From: JBBRYB01 sp038238115
GTDB taxonomy: Bacteria; Actinomycetota; Actinomycetes; Propionibacteriales; Nocardioidaceae
Assembly (NCBI GenBank): GCA_038238115.1
Contig: JBBRYB010000006.1
Location: forward strand, 1 to 64,000
Reading direction: 5' to 3'
Length of the DNA stretch: 64,000 nucleotides
The notes below the pieces were generated by a model. It was not told the origin of the DNA, searched no databases, and saw only the letters and a list, made by a program, of their open reading frames with translations. The stretch's first letter is position 1, and the number at the start of each line of letters is the position of its first letter. Of this stretch, positions 24,301 to 31,832 are shown piece by piece. The position numbers and the translations under genes are program-made.

Positions 24301-24509
24301 ATGAGGGCCCGGCCAAGCAGACCGCCTCGAGGAACGCCACTGCGAAGAAGACCGCCGCGAAGAAGGCTGTCACCCAAGCGGCGACGGGAAAGACCGCCGC
24401 GAAGGCAGCGACCAAGACGACAGCGACAAAGGAGACAGCTAGCAAGAAGACGGCCACCAAGAAGGCGGCCACCAAGAAGACGGCCACCAGGGTCACCGCG
24501 CGACGCTGA
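21378..24509 (+). CDS. uvrA: excinuclease ABC subunit A with a Lys/Ala-rich C-terminal tail
   Basis: The damage-sensing ATPase of nucleotide excision repair; 1,043 residues, dimeric, cytosolic. Two ABC modules are complete: Walker A GLSGSGKSS (about 33-41) and GVSGSGKST (about 650), and both LSGGEAQR signatures. Zinc fingers include CPVC near 120, CTQCHGLG and the C-terminal CEACLGDG...CEVCHG. The conserved UvrA core ends near residue 955. About 85 further residues are low-complexity: an acidic/Pro linker, then AKKTAAKKAVTQAATGKTAAK-like Lys/Ala/Thr repeats resembling histone H1 or HupB tails. ATG 21378 is chosen because MVADQLIIRGAREHNL matches the family start; GTG 21381 is possible. A LexA box lies upstream. 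Confidence 0.97.
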   Translation: MVADQLIIRGAREHNLKDVSLDLPRDSLIVFTGLSGSGKSSLAFDTIFAEGQRRYVESLSAYARQFLGQLDKPDVDFIEGLSPAVSIDQKSTSKNPRSTVGTITEVYDYLRLLFARAGRPHCPVCGRPIARQTPQQIVDRVLELDEGSRFQVLAPVIRGRKGEYVDLFRQLQAQGFSRVRVNGETHPLTDPPELDKQKKHTIEVVIDRLAVKESAKRRLTDSIETALGLSAGLVTLDFVDLPADDPNRERVFSEHLACLYDDLSFEELEPRSFSFNSPFGACTQCHGLGTRMIVDPELVVPDDTKSIRGGAISPWSAAHVSDYFTRLLDALADETGFSTDTPWGDLPLKARESVLGGRRTKLHVRYQNRYGRERSYYAQFEGVIPYIERRHSEAESDTSRERFEGFMREVPCPGCGGARLKAISLAVTIGGRSIADICSLPVDEASAFLNDDLDLSARERQIAERVIREINERLRFLLDVGLDYLTLNRPSGSLSGGEAQRIRLATQIGAGLVGVLYVLDEPSIGLHQRDNHRLIETLIRLKDLGNTLIVVEHDEDTIRHADWAVDIGPGAGEHGGQVVVSGPVEDLLTHPDSLTGAYLSGRVEIPLPVVRRPLTPGRELFVHNAHANNLQDISVGFPLGCFVAVTGVSGSGKSTLVNAILYAALARRIYNAREVPGRHRDISGVEDVDKVIHVDQSPIGRTPRSNPATYTGVFDHVRRLFSQTPEAKMRGYLQGRFSFNVKGGRCEACLGDGTIKIEMNFLPDVYVPCEVCHGARYNRETLEVHYKGRTIAEVLDMPIEEAVDFFEAIPAIARHLRTLVDVGLGYVRLGQPAPTLSGGEAQRVKLASELQKRSTGRTVYVLDEPTTGLHFEDIRKLLDVLQRLVDQGNTVIVIEHNLDVIKTADWLIDLGPEGGNKGGLVVAEGTPEEVTRVEASHTGRFLRPVLEGRSVPVAESGWLTPADDAAVEFASPPADEGPAKQTASRNATAKKTAAKKAVTQAATGKTAAKAATKTTATKETASKKTATKKAATKKTATRVTARR

Positions 24510-24606
24510 TCGACGCCAGCGCGGAGCCCCGTGATTCTTCGGCTGTGCCTTTGCTGTGAACTGGTGCTACGACCATCGGACATCTTGTTCAGCCATGCTG
24601 CGTCGC

Positions 24607-24612
24607 TAGGCT
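24607..24612 (+). promoter_or_regulatory. -10 hexamer TAGGCT for the Rieske lipoprotein gene (leaderless)
   Basis: TAGGCT ends 7 bases before GTG 24620, favouring GTG 24620 over ATG 24623 as the start. Confidence 0.45.
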
Positions 24613-24619
24613 CGAAGGC

Positions 24620-25150
24620 GTGATGACACCTTCAACGAGCAGCAGCGAGATGGCCGAGACCGAAGCGGCGCAGACCGCGCACACCACCCACAGCGATCAC
24701 GGCACCAGCCGGCGCGCCGTGCTGCGTGGGGCGGTAGTGGCCGGGGTGGCGGCGCCGTTCCTGGCGGCGTGTTCGTCGAACGACTCGAGCGGCAGCCCGT
24801 CCTCCCCGTCGACGCCGCCATCCTCCGCCGGCGGTGGCTCGACGTCCTCCTCGGATGGCGGTGGTGGCGCCGTCGCCACGACGTCTGAGATCCCGGAGGG
24901 CGGCGGGATCATCCTCGCAGACGCCAAGGTCGTCATCACGCAGCCCGCGGCCGGGCAGTTCAAGGCCTTCTCCGCTATCTGCACTCATCTGGGGTGCACG
25001 GTCAGCAAGGTCGTCGATGGCACCATCGACTGTCCATGCCACGGCAGCATGTACTCGATCAAGGACGGCAGCGTCGTCGGTGGTCCTGCGCCGATGCCCT
25101 TGCCCCCCCAGCAGATCAAGGTGACGGGAAGCGACATCACCCTCGCCTGA
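24620..25150 (+). CDS. Tat-exported Rieske 2Fe-2S lipoprotein
   Basis: A 176-residue exported iron-sulfur protein. The N-terminus has a twin-arginine motif SRRAVLRG, a hydrophobic core and a lipobox-like LAAC, so it is probably exported folded and lipid-anchored. A Ser/Gly/Pro-rich linker (about residues 55-95) follows. The Rieske domain carries both cluster motifs, CTHLGC and CPCHG, about 15 residues apart. It lacks the transmembrane helices of QcrA, so it is not the cytochrome bc1 subunit. The electron partner is unknown and no oxidoreductase is adjacent. Relatives are annotated as Rieske (2Fe-2S) protein in many actinobacteria. It is followed by the 21-bp repeat array. Confidence 0.85.
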   Translation: MMTPSTSSSEMAETEAAQTAHTTHSDHGTSRRAVLRGAVVAGVAAPFLAACSSNDSSGSPSSPSTPPSSAGGGSTSSSDGGGGAVATTSEIPEGGGIILADAKVVITQPAAGQFKAFSAICTHLGCTVSKVVDGTIDCPCHGSMYSIKDGSVVGGPAPMPLPPQQIKVTGSDITLA

Positions 25151-25151
25151 C

Positions 25152-25382
25152 CGCCAGTTGTTCCGCCCGAGGCGCCAGTTGTTCGGGGTGAGGCGCCAGT
25201 TGTTCGGGGTGAGGCGCCAGTTGTTCGGGGTGAGGCGCCGGTTGTTCGGGGTGAGGCGCCAGTTGTTCGGGGTGAGGCGCCGGTTGTTCGGGGTGAGGCG
25301 CCGGTTGTTCGGGGTGAGGCGCCGGTTGTTCGGGGTGAGGCGCCAGGTGTTCGGAGCGAGGCGCAAGTTGTTGCACCCGAGC
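25152..25382. repeat. 21-bp tandem repeat array, 11 units
   Basis: Unit CGCCAGTTGTTCGGGGTGAGG. Units 2-9 are identical except for A/G at position 5 (A in units 2, 3, 4 and 6; G in 5, 7, 8, 9); units 1, 10 and 11 are degenerate. Each junction forms GGCGCC. The array fills the gap between the convergent Rieske and TPR genes. Because 21 is a multiple of three it leaves several frames open on both strands (for example RLTPNNW repeats), but none has coding support. There are no variable spacers, so it is not a CRISPR array. 21 bp is two helical turns, so each TTGTTC lies on the same DNA face. Confidence 0.95.
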
Positions 25383-25404
25383 CGCCGGATCGCGCGCAGG
25401 GCCG

Positions 25405-26721
25405 TCAGCGTGTCCAGCCGTGGGCGGTGGCGGCGCGAAAGACCTCGTCACGACGGCAGCTCCTCCGGTCGAGGCGACGGTCGATGACGGGACGCGCCTC
25501 GTCGAGGCGTCCGGCGGCCAGCAGGGCGGCGATCAACGTGTCCTCGACCACCTCTCGCTGCGCATCGCTGCCGCCTAACCGCCAGACGCTCGCGAGCAGA
25601 TCATTGAGGCGGTCGGCCGCCGTACTGGCATCCCCGCTGGCGAGGTGGCGCAGGGCGGCGGCGAGCGGTGACACCACGTCGGCGTACGTCGGGTCGCGAT
25701 GCGAGGCGGACCAGCGGTCGAGCCGGTCGAGGCGCTCGACATCGCCCATGGCGCACATCGTCACCGCCGCGTGCAGCGCGGTGAAGGGCGTCGGGGGCGC
25801 GTCGAGCAGAGCATCGTCGATGGTGGCGACCACGTCCTCGACCCGGGGTACGTCGTGCGCGTCCGGCGTGATCGCCCACCGCCACAGCAGCGAGCACGAG
25901 TCGACGAGAGCGCGGCAGCCGGAAACCTCGGGAGGCGCCAGCTCGTCGGCGTAGCGGGCCCGCACCGCGTCGAGGTCGCCCATCGACAGCTCGTGCAGCG
26001 CCGCGTGCCAGGAGAAGTGCGCCAAGTTGTCAGTGGTCTGGCCGGGGCCGTGTATCCAACCGTCGATCCAGTCCCGGCCCGCGTGGTGGTCCCCGGTCTC
26101 GTAGTGCACGTGCGTGCGAGCGTGCACGGAGTGACCGGCGCACGGCTCGACGGACAGCGATGCACACGACAGCGCCATCGCCTCGTCGAAGCGCTGCTGC
26201 TCCTGTCGGATGAAGCCAAGCAGGCCGATGAACCACCAGTCGTCGCCGTATGCCGGTCGGGCGCGTTCGACGATCGCCCACGACTCCTCGGGAACCGTGG
26301 TGACCCCCGCGAACGCGATGGTCGGCACAGCGATGCTCAGCAGCAGCGCGTCTCGGGGGAAGGCGTGTAGATGTCGGACGAGGGGGGCGGAGTCACCGCG
26401 GACGTGGCTGGCCACGGCGTGCACGTGGCTGCGTTCGCGGTCGGTCGCTCGCCGCGAGTGCAGCAGCGCAGCCTCCAGCCGCGCCTCGACTTCGACCGGA
26501 GCGCCGTACTCGTGCCCGAGCAGTGCCAGCGCCGCGTGGCCCAGCGCGAACGTCGGGTCGTGTGCGATCGACTCGGAGATGGCGAGCAGGCCGCCCGACC
26601 GCACGCGGAGCAGGTGGCCGACACCCCGGTTGTAGGAGTCGACGGCCGCGTCCGACGTGGACAGGCGCAGTCCATAGACGTCCGCTGGTCCGGCGAGGGC
26701 CTCGCCCGTCAGCACCTGCAT
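25405..26721 (-). CDS. tetratricopeptide-repeat protein, TTC38-like
   Basis: A 438-residue predicted cytosolic, all-helical protein. Repeating helix pairs with small residues at TPR positions are visible (DAAVDSYNRGVGHLL; FALGHAALALLG; MALSCASLSVEP; AALLAAGRLDEARPV). The central HARTHVHYETGDHHAGRDWI and NLAHFSWHAALHEL segments resemble the TTC38 family, which is widespread but uncharacterised. The start at 26721 is supported by TAAAGT (26728-26733) six bases upstream. It is divergent from uvrC and convergent to the Rieske gene across the tandem repeat. Confidence 0.72.
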   Translation of the reverse strand: MQVLTGEALAGPADVYGLRLSTSDAAVDSYNRGVGHLLRVRSGGLLAISESIAHDPTFALGHAALALLGHEYGAPVEVEARLEAALLHSRRATDRERSHVHAVASHVRGDSAPLVRHLHAFPRDALLLSIAVPTIAFAGVTTVPEESWAIVERARPAYGDDWWFIGLLGFIRQEQQRFDEAMALSCASLSVEPCAGHSVHARTHVHYETGDHHAGRDWIDGWIHGPGQTTDNLAHFSWHAALHELSMGDLDAVRARYADELAPPEVSGCRALVDSCSLLWRWAITPDAHDVPRVEDVVATIDDALLDAPPTPFTALHAAVTMCAMGDVERLDRLDRWSASHRDPTYADVVSPLAAALRHLASGDASTAADRLNDLLASVWRLGGSDAQREVVEDTLIAALLAAGRLDEARPVIDRRLDRRSCRRDEVFRAATAHGWTR

Positions 26722-26727
26722 CCCCCG

Positions 26728-26733
26728 ACTTTA
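26728..26733 (-). promoter_or_regulatory. -10 hexamer TAAAGT for the TPR gene (leaderless)
   Basis: TAAAGT on the minus strand lies 6 bases before the ATG at 26721. Confidence 0.4.
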
Positions 26734-26782
26734 GCGAAACTGCGACGCCGCTGGGACGCCGATCGGTGCTTGCCCTGACTCG

Positions 26783-26788
26783 TAGGGT
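26783..26788 (+). promoter_or_regulatory. -10 hexamer TAGGGT for the uvrC operon (leaderless)
   Basis: TAGGGT lies 6 bases before GTG 26795 and so favours that start over GTG 26789. Confidence 0.45.
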
Positions 26789-26794
26789 GTGATT

Positions 26795-28816
26795 GTGGCC
26801 GACCCGTCGACGTATCGTCCCGCGCCCGGAGCGATCCCCGATGCGCCGGGCGTCTACCGCTTCCGCGACGCGAAGGGGCGCGTCATCTACGTCGGCAAGG
26901 CCAAGTCTCTGAGGTCGCGGGTGACGTCGTACTTCCAAGACCTCGCCAACCTCCATCAGCGCACCGCCTCGATGGTGCAGACCGCCGCCTCCGTGGAGTG
27001 GACGGTCGTGCAGACGGAGGTGGAGGCGCTGCAGCTGGAGTACTCCTGGATCAAGGAGTACGACCCCCGCTTCAACGTGAAGTACCGCGACGACAAGTCC
27101 TATCCGTGGCTGGCCGTGACCCTCAACGAGGAGTTCCCGCGAGTCATGGTCGGGCGGGGGGCCAAGAAGAAGGGCGTGCGCTACTTCGGCCCCTACTCCC
27201 ACGCCTGGGCGATCCGGGAGACCGTCGACCTGCTGCTGCGGGTCTTCCCGATGCGCTCATGCTCCCAAGGTGTCTTCAAGCGCAGCGCCCAGATCGGGCG
27301 CCCCTGCCTGCTCGGCTACATCGGCAAGTGCTCGGCACCGTGCGTCGGCCGGGTCAGCGCGGAGGAGCACCGCGCGATCGTGGACGACTTCTGCACCTTC
27401 ATCGCCGGCCAGACCAGCCAGCACGTCAGGCGCCTCGAGCGCGACATGCAGAGGGCCTCGGCCGAGCTGGAGTTCGAGCGAGCCGCCCGCATCCGTGACG
27501 ACATCGGCGCGCTCAAGCGGGCCATGGAGCAGAACGCGATCGTGCTGCCGGACGGCACCGACGCGGACGTGATAGCGGTCGCGGAGGACCCGCTCGAGAT
27601 CGCCGTGCAGGTGTTCTACGTCCGTGGCGGCCGGGTTCGCGGTCAGCGCGGCTGGGTCGCGGACCGGGTCGACGACGCCGGGCTGCCGGAGCTGCTCAGC
27701 CGCTTCCTGATCCAGCTGTACGACGCCGAGACGTCCGACGGCATACCTCGCGAGGTTCTGATCCCCGAGCAGCCGGACGACCTCGCGGTGTTGACGACCT
27801 GGCTGACCCAGAAGCGCGGCAGCCGCGTGTCGCTGCGCGTACCCCAGCGTGGTGACAAGCGGACTCTGCTGGAGACGGTGGCGCGCAACGCCAAGCAGTC
27901 GTTGGTGGTTCACAAGACGAGGCGGGCGAGCGACTTCACGACCCGGACCCGGGCCCTCGAGGAGATCCAACATGCGCTGCACCTCGACGAGGCGCCGCTG
28001 CGGATCGAGTGCTACGACGTGTCCAACCTGCAAGGTACCGAGGTCGTGGCCTCGATGGTGGTCTTCGAGGACGGCCTACCCCGCAAGAGCGACTACCGGC
28101 GCTTCGTGATCCGCGGCGTCGACGGCCAAAACGATGTCGCGGCGATGCACGAGACGATCACCCGACGCTTCCGGCGGCTGCTCGACGAGCGCGCCGAGTC
28201 CAGCGAGCCCGACCTCGGCGAGTCCGACGAGGCGACAGGACCGGCGCTGATCGACCCTGACACCGGCCGCCCGCGCAAGTTCGCCTACGCGCCCGGACTC
28301 GTCGTCGTCGACGGTGGTCCTCCTCAGGTCGCGGCGGCGCAGCAGGCGCTCGACGAGCTCGGGATCGACGACATCCCGGTCATTGGGCTGGCCAAGCGCC
28401 TCGAGGAGGTGTGGCTGCCCGGGCAGGCGGACCCGGTCATCCTGGCGCGGACGAGCGAAGGCCTCTACCTGCTGCAGCGTGTACGCGACGAGGCGCACCG
28501 CTTCGCGATCACCCACCACCGCAACCGCCGGTCCAAGAGCATGGTCGAGAGCGCCCTCGACGAGGTTCCGGGTCTTGGAGAGATACGCCGCAAGGTGCTG
28601 CTGCGCCAGTTCGGCTCGCTGAAGAAGCTGCGCGCCGCCTCCGTCGACGACATCGCCGCACTGCCTGGTTTCGGACGTCGTAGCGCCGAGGCGATCGCGG
28701 AGGCCCTGCAGGCGTCCGCGAGGACCGCTCAACCCGCCGTCAACATGGCCACGGGTGAGATCCTCGACGACCGCACGGACGGCGCGGTTGACCAGGCCAC
28801 GGCGGAGCGACGATGA
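26795..28816 (+). CDS. uvrC: excinuclease ABC subunit C
   Basis: The dual-incision nuclease of nucleotide excision repair, 673 residues. The N-terminal GIY-YIG domain is PGVYRFRDAKGRVIYVGKAKSLRSRV. The cysteine-bearing segment CLLGYIGKCSAPCVGR, the UVR domain (AELEFERAARIRDDI), the RNase H-like endonuclease domain with IECYDVSNLQGT and VVDGGPPQV, and C-terminal helix-hairpin-helix motifs (VPGLGEIRRK; LPGFGRRSAEAI) all follow. Starting at VADPSTYRPAPG matches the family and the -10 spacing. It overlaps rapZ by four bases and leads the conserved uvrC-rapZ-yvcK-whiA run. Confidence 0.97.
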   Translation: MADPSTYRPAPGAIPDAPGVYRFRDAKGRVIYVGKAKSLRSRVTSYFQDLANLHQRTASMVQTAASVEWTVVQTEVEALQLEYSWIKEYDPRFNVKYRDDKSYPWLAVTLNEEFPRVMVGRGAKKKGVRYFGPYSHAWAIRETVDLLLRVFPMRSCSQGVFKRSAQIGRPCLLGYIGKCSAPCVGRVSAEEHRAIVDDFCTFIAGQTSQHVRRLERDMQRASAELEFERAARIRDDIGALKRAMEQNAIVLPDGTDADVIAVAEDPLEIAVQVFYVRGGRVRGQRGWVADRVDDAGLPELLSRFLIQLYDAETSDGIPREVLIPEQPDDLAVLTTWLTQKRGSRVSLRVPQRGDKRTLLETVARNAKQSLVVHKTRRASDFTTRTRALEEIQHALHLDEAPLRIECYDVSNLQGTEVVASMVVFEDGLPRKSDYRRFVIRGVDGQNDVAAMHETITRRFRRLLDERAESSEPDLGESDEATGPALIDPDTGRPRKFAYAPGLVVVDGGPPQVAAAQQALDELGIDDIPVIGLAKRLEEVWLPGQADPVILARTSEGLYLLQRVRDEAHRFAITHHRNRRSKSMVESALDEVPGLGEIRRKVLLRQFGSLKKLRAASVDDIAALPGFGRRSAEAIAEALQASARTAQPAVNMATGEILDDRTDGAVDQATAERR

Positions 28817-29730
28817 CGAAGGAGGCGCCCACCACCGTGCCGTCGACCGGTACGGCGAACACGCCGGAGGCCGCCGGTGACCTGATTGTCGTGACCGGCA
28901 TGACGGGGGCCGGCCGAAGCACCGCCGCGAAGGCGCTCGAGGATCTCGGCTGGTTCGTCATCGACAACCTTCCTCCCCAGATGCTGCTGTCGGCCGTGAA
29001 GCTGATCCACGATGAAGCCGACGGCCAGGCCAAGATCGCGGTCGTGGTCGATGTACGCTCACGCGGGTTCTTCGCCGACCTGCGCGGGGCGCTCGACACG
29101 ATGGCCGGTCACGGTGTCCACCCTCGGGTGCTCTTCCTCGAGGCGACCGACGACGTTCTGGTCCGGCGCCAGGAGGCTGCCCGCCGACCGCACCCTTTGC
29201 AGAAGGGCATCCGGCTGCTGGACGGCATCTCTCGGGAGCGCGAGCTGCTGCTCGACCTGCGCGGTGACGCCGACGTGCTGATCGACACCTCCAACCTCAA
29301 CGTGCACGAGCTCGCCGCGAGGGTCGCCTCCGCGTTCGCCGACGGGGAAGTCCCGGTGGTGCGAGCGACAGTGATTTCCTTCGGCTTCAAGTACGGCATC
29401 CCGGTCGACGCCGACATGGTGGTCGACATGCGCTTCCTGCCCAACCCGCACTGGGATCCACTGCTGCGGCCGATGTCGGGGCTGGACGCCCCGGTCAGTG
29501 CGTTCGTGCTGGAACAACCTGCGGCGGTCGACTTCCTCGACCGGTTGGAGCCACTGCTCGACACGGTCTACGTCGGATTTCTCCGCGAGCGCAAGCAGTA
29601 CCTCAGCCTGGCGGTGGGCTGCACGGGCGGCAAGCACCGCAGCGTCGCGATGGCGGAGGAGGTCGGCCGCCGGCTCCGGGTGCAAGGTGTCGTGGCGGCC
29701 GTCGTGCACCGGGATCTGGGCCGCGAGTGA
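28813..29730 (+). CDS. rapZ: RNase adapter RapZ/YvcJ nucleotide-binding protein
   Basis: A 305-residue P-loop protein. Walker A is GMTGAGRST (about 31-39), with WFVIDNLPP downstream and the family C-terminal block GCTGGKHRSVAMAEEV. In E. coli RapZ controls GlmS expression through small RNAs and RNase E; in Bacillus YvcJ is a nucleotide-binding protein. The actinobacterial role is not settled. The N-terminal 22 residues are Thr/Pro-rich and variable. It overlaps uvrC (ATGA) and yvcK (GTGA), so the run is translationally coupled. Confidence 0.93.
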   Translation: MTKEAPTTVPSTGTANTPEAAGDLIVVTGMTGAGRSTAAKALEDLGWFVIDNLPPQMLLSAVKLIHDEADGQAKIAVVVDVRSRGFFADLRGALDTMAGHGVHPRVLFLEATDDVLVRRQEAARRPHPLQKGIRLLDGISRERELLLDLRGDADVLIDTSNLNVHELAARVASAFADGEVPVVRATVISFGFKYGIPVDADMVVDMRFLPNPHWDPLLRPMSGLDAPVSAFVLEQPAAVDFLDRLEPLLDTVYVGFLRERKQYLSLAVGCTGGKHRSVAMAEEVGRRLRVQGVVAAVVHRDLGRE

Positions 29731-30710
29731 GCGCCGCCGCCTTCGAGCCACCCGTGGGGGCCGACGCTGTCGACCGGGCGTTGCGCGTCGTCGCGCTCGG
29801 CGGCGGGCACGGGCTTGCCGCCAACCTCAGCGCACTGCGCACGTTCTGCCGCGAGCTCACGGCAATCGTCACCGTCGCCGACAACGGAGGCTCTTCGGGG
29901 CGACTGCGGCGCGAGCTCGGCGTGCTGCCACCCGGTGATCTGCGCCAGGCACTGGCCGCGCTGTGCCGCGACGACGAATGGGGCCGCACCTGGGCACGGG
30001 TGCTGCAGCATCGTTTCCAGAGCGCCGGTGAGCTGCACAGCCACGCCGTCGGAAACCTGCTCATCGTGGCGCTGTGGGAGCTGCTCGACGGGCATGTCGA
30101 GGGGCTGGACTGGGTGGGCCGACTGCTCGGCGCCGAGGGCCGGGTGCTGCCGATGACGGCGGTGCCGCTCGACATCGCGGCTCAGGTCCGAGGTGTCGAC
30201 CCGGCGAGTCCGGACGTCATCGAGACGGTGCGTGGTCAGGTCGAGCTGGCCACCACCGCCGGCCTGGTCGAGTCAGTCGAGCTGTTGCCTCCCGAGCCAC
30301 CGGCCTGTCTGGAGGCGGTCGAGGCGATCGAGGCCGCGGACTGGGTCGTCCTCGGACCCGGCTCCTGGTACACGAGCGTGCTGCCTCACGTGCTCGTGCC
30401 CGAGCTCCGTACAGCGCTGACCAAGGCCCCCGGCCGGCGCTGCGTCACGTTGAACCTCGCCCCACAGCAGGGCGAAACCGAGGGTTTCTCTTCGAGCACG
30501 TATTTGGAAGTATTAGCGGTCCATGCGCCTGACCTGCAGATCGACGTCGTCTTGGCGGACGTCGCCGGTGTGGTAGACATGCCGATGCTGGAGGAAACCG
30601 TGAACGCACTTGGTGCAGACCTGGTCATTGCAGACATCGCCTCGGTGGACGGCTCCGCTCGCCACGATGTCGGCGGCCTCGCCGCAGCGTACGCAGGGAT
30701 CATGCGATGA
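29727..30710 (+). CDS. yvcK: YvcK/CofD-like gluconeogenesis factor
   Basis: A 327-residue CofD-fold protein. The N-terminal GGGHGLAANLSAL, then ITVADNGGSSGRLRRE and LPPGDLRQALAAL, match the UDP-sugar-binding YvcK family. In Bacillus and mycobacteria (CuvA) it is needed for growth on gluconeogenic carbon and for wall synthesis. VLGPGSWYTSVLPHVLV and the GETEGFSSSTYLEVL block are also characteristic. The GTG start overlaps the rapZ stop. There is no signal peptide. Confidence 0.92.
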   Translation: MSAAAFEPPVGADAVDRALRVVALGGGHGLAANLSALRTFCRELTAIVTVADNGGSSGRLRRELGVLPPGDLRQALAALCRDDEWGRTWARVLQHRFQSAGELHSHAVGNLLIVALWELLDGHVEGLDWVGRLLGAEGRVLPMTAVPLDIAAQVRGVDPASPDVIETVRGQVELATTAGLVESVELLPPEPPACLEAVEAIEAADWVVLGPGSWYTSVLPHVLVPELRTALTKAPGRRCVTLNLAPQQGETEGFSSSTYLEVLAVHAPDLQIDVVLADVAGVVDMPMLEETVNALGADLVIADIASVDGSARHDVGGLAAAYAGIMR

Positions 30711-30769
30711 CGGCACGCACACAGGTCCAGGCGGACAATCCGGGACTTCGCCGTGGGAGGATCGGCCTG

Positions 30770-31756
30770 ATGGCGATGACTGCGCAGGTGAAGGCGGAGC
30801 TCGCTTCGACGACCGTCACGAAGTCCTGCTGCCGCAAGGCGGAAGTGTCGTCCATGCTGCGATTCGCGGGCGGTCTGCACATCCAGAGCGGCCGGATCGT
30901 GGTCGAGGCGGAGCTCGACACCGGCGCCGCGGCTCGGCGGCTTCGCAAGGACATCCTCGAGGTCTACGGCCACCAAAGCGACGTCGTGGTGATCAGCGGC
31001 GCGGGGCTGCGCAAGGGGACTCGGTACGTCGTCCGGGTGGTCAAGGACGGCGAGGCACTGGCTCGCCAGACGGGTCTGCTCGACAACCGCGGCCGTCCGG
31101 TACGGGGTTTGCCTCCTCAGGTCGTAAGCGGTTCGGGCTGCGACTCGGTCGCGGCCTGGCGCGGGGCCTTCCTCGCCCACGGGTCACTGACCGAGCCGGG
31201 ACGCTCGTCGGCGCTCGAGGTCACCTGTCCTGGTCCGGAGGCGGCACTGGCCCTGGTCGGCGCCGCCCGTCGGGTCGGCATCTCAGCCAAGGCGCGGGAG
31301 GTGCGCGGCGTCGATCGGGTCGTGATCCGCGACGGCGACGCCATCGGTGCCCTGCTGACCCGCCTCGGTGCCCATGAGTCACTCCTGGCCTGGGAGGAGC
31401 GCCGGCTGCGTCGTGAGGTACGGGCCACCGCCAACCGGCTGGCGAACTTCGACGACGCCAACTTGCGCCGGTCCGCGCGGGCTGCCGTTGCGTCGGGAGC
31501 CCGCGTCGAGCGTGCGCTGGAGATACTGGGAGACGAGGTGCCCGACCACCTGAAGCTGGCCGGATCGCTCCGGGTCGAGCACAAGCAAGCGAGCCTCGAG
31601 GAGCTTGGGCAACTGCACGAGCCCGTGCTCACGAAGGACGCGATCGCCGGCCGGATCCGCCGGCTGCTGGCGATGGCCGACAAGCGAGCCCAAGAACTCG
31701 GCATACCCGACACGGAGTCCTCACTGACCCCTGACATGCTCGGCGACGCACCCTAG
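30770..31756 (+). CDS. whiA: DNA-binding protein WhiA (sporulation/cell-division regulator)
   Basis: A 328-residue protein with a LAGLIDADG-like N-terminal domain (CCRKAEVSSMLRFAGGLH; AWRGAFLAHGSLTEPG) and a C-terminal helix-turn-helix (SLEELGQLHEPVLTKDAIAGRIRRLLAMAD). Identity to the Streptomyces protein as I remember it is very high in the HTH region. In Streptomyces WhiA works with WhiB on sporulation septation genes; in other Gram-positives it affects chromosome segregation and division. ATG 30770 has GGGAGG nine bases upstream; the 59-base gap to yvcK lets it be co-transcribed. A second in-frame ATG lies at 30776. Confidence 0.96.
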   Translation: MAMTAQVKAELASTTVTKSCCRKAEVSSMLRFAGGLHIQSGRIVVEAELDTGAAARRLRKDILEVYGHQSDVVVISGAGLRKGTRYVVRVVKDGEALARQTGLLDNRGRPVRGLPPQVVSGSGCDSVAAWRGAFLAHGSLTEPGRSSALEVTCPGPEAALALVGAARRVGISAKAREVRGVDRVVIRDGDAIGALLTRLGAHESLLAWEERRLRREVRATANRLANFDDANLRRSARAAVASGARVERALEILGDEVPDHLKLAGSLRVEHKQASLEELGQLHEPVLTKDAIAGRIRRLLAMADKRAQELGIPDTESSLTPDMLGDAP

Positions 31757-31782
31757 CCTCGAGTGGCCCGGCGGCGGGTTGG

Positions 31783-31788
31783 TAGAGT
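31783..31788 (+). promoter_or_regulatory. -10 hexamer TAGAGT of the gap promoter
   Basis: TAGAGT lies 44 bases before GTG 31833 and overlaps the left arm of the gap dyad. Confidence 0.45.
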
Positions 31789-31803
31789 CGACCAACTCGA
31801 CTC
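31785..31803. promoter_or_regulatory. perfect dyad GAGTCGA-N5-TCGACTC over the gap promoter
   Basis: GAGTCGA (31785-31791) and TCGACTC (31797-31803) are exact reverse complements around CCAAC. The left arm overlaps the TAGAGT -10 and the right arm covers the expected transcription start, the geometry of a repressor operator. Bacillus gap operons are controlled by CggR, but no cggR is seen here; the binder is unknown. Confidence 0.5.
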
Positions 31804-31832
31804 AGCACCCATTCTTCAAGGGAGAAACGCGC

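Noticed and set aside
25152..25382. CRISPR array
   Set aside because: Units are directly adjacent without unique spacers and no cas genes are present.
25137..25451. A protein made of HPEQLAP-type repeats from the 21-bp array
   Set aside because: Any 21-bp array keeps several frames open; there is no ribosome-binding site or homologous domain.
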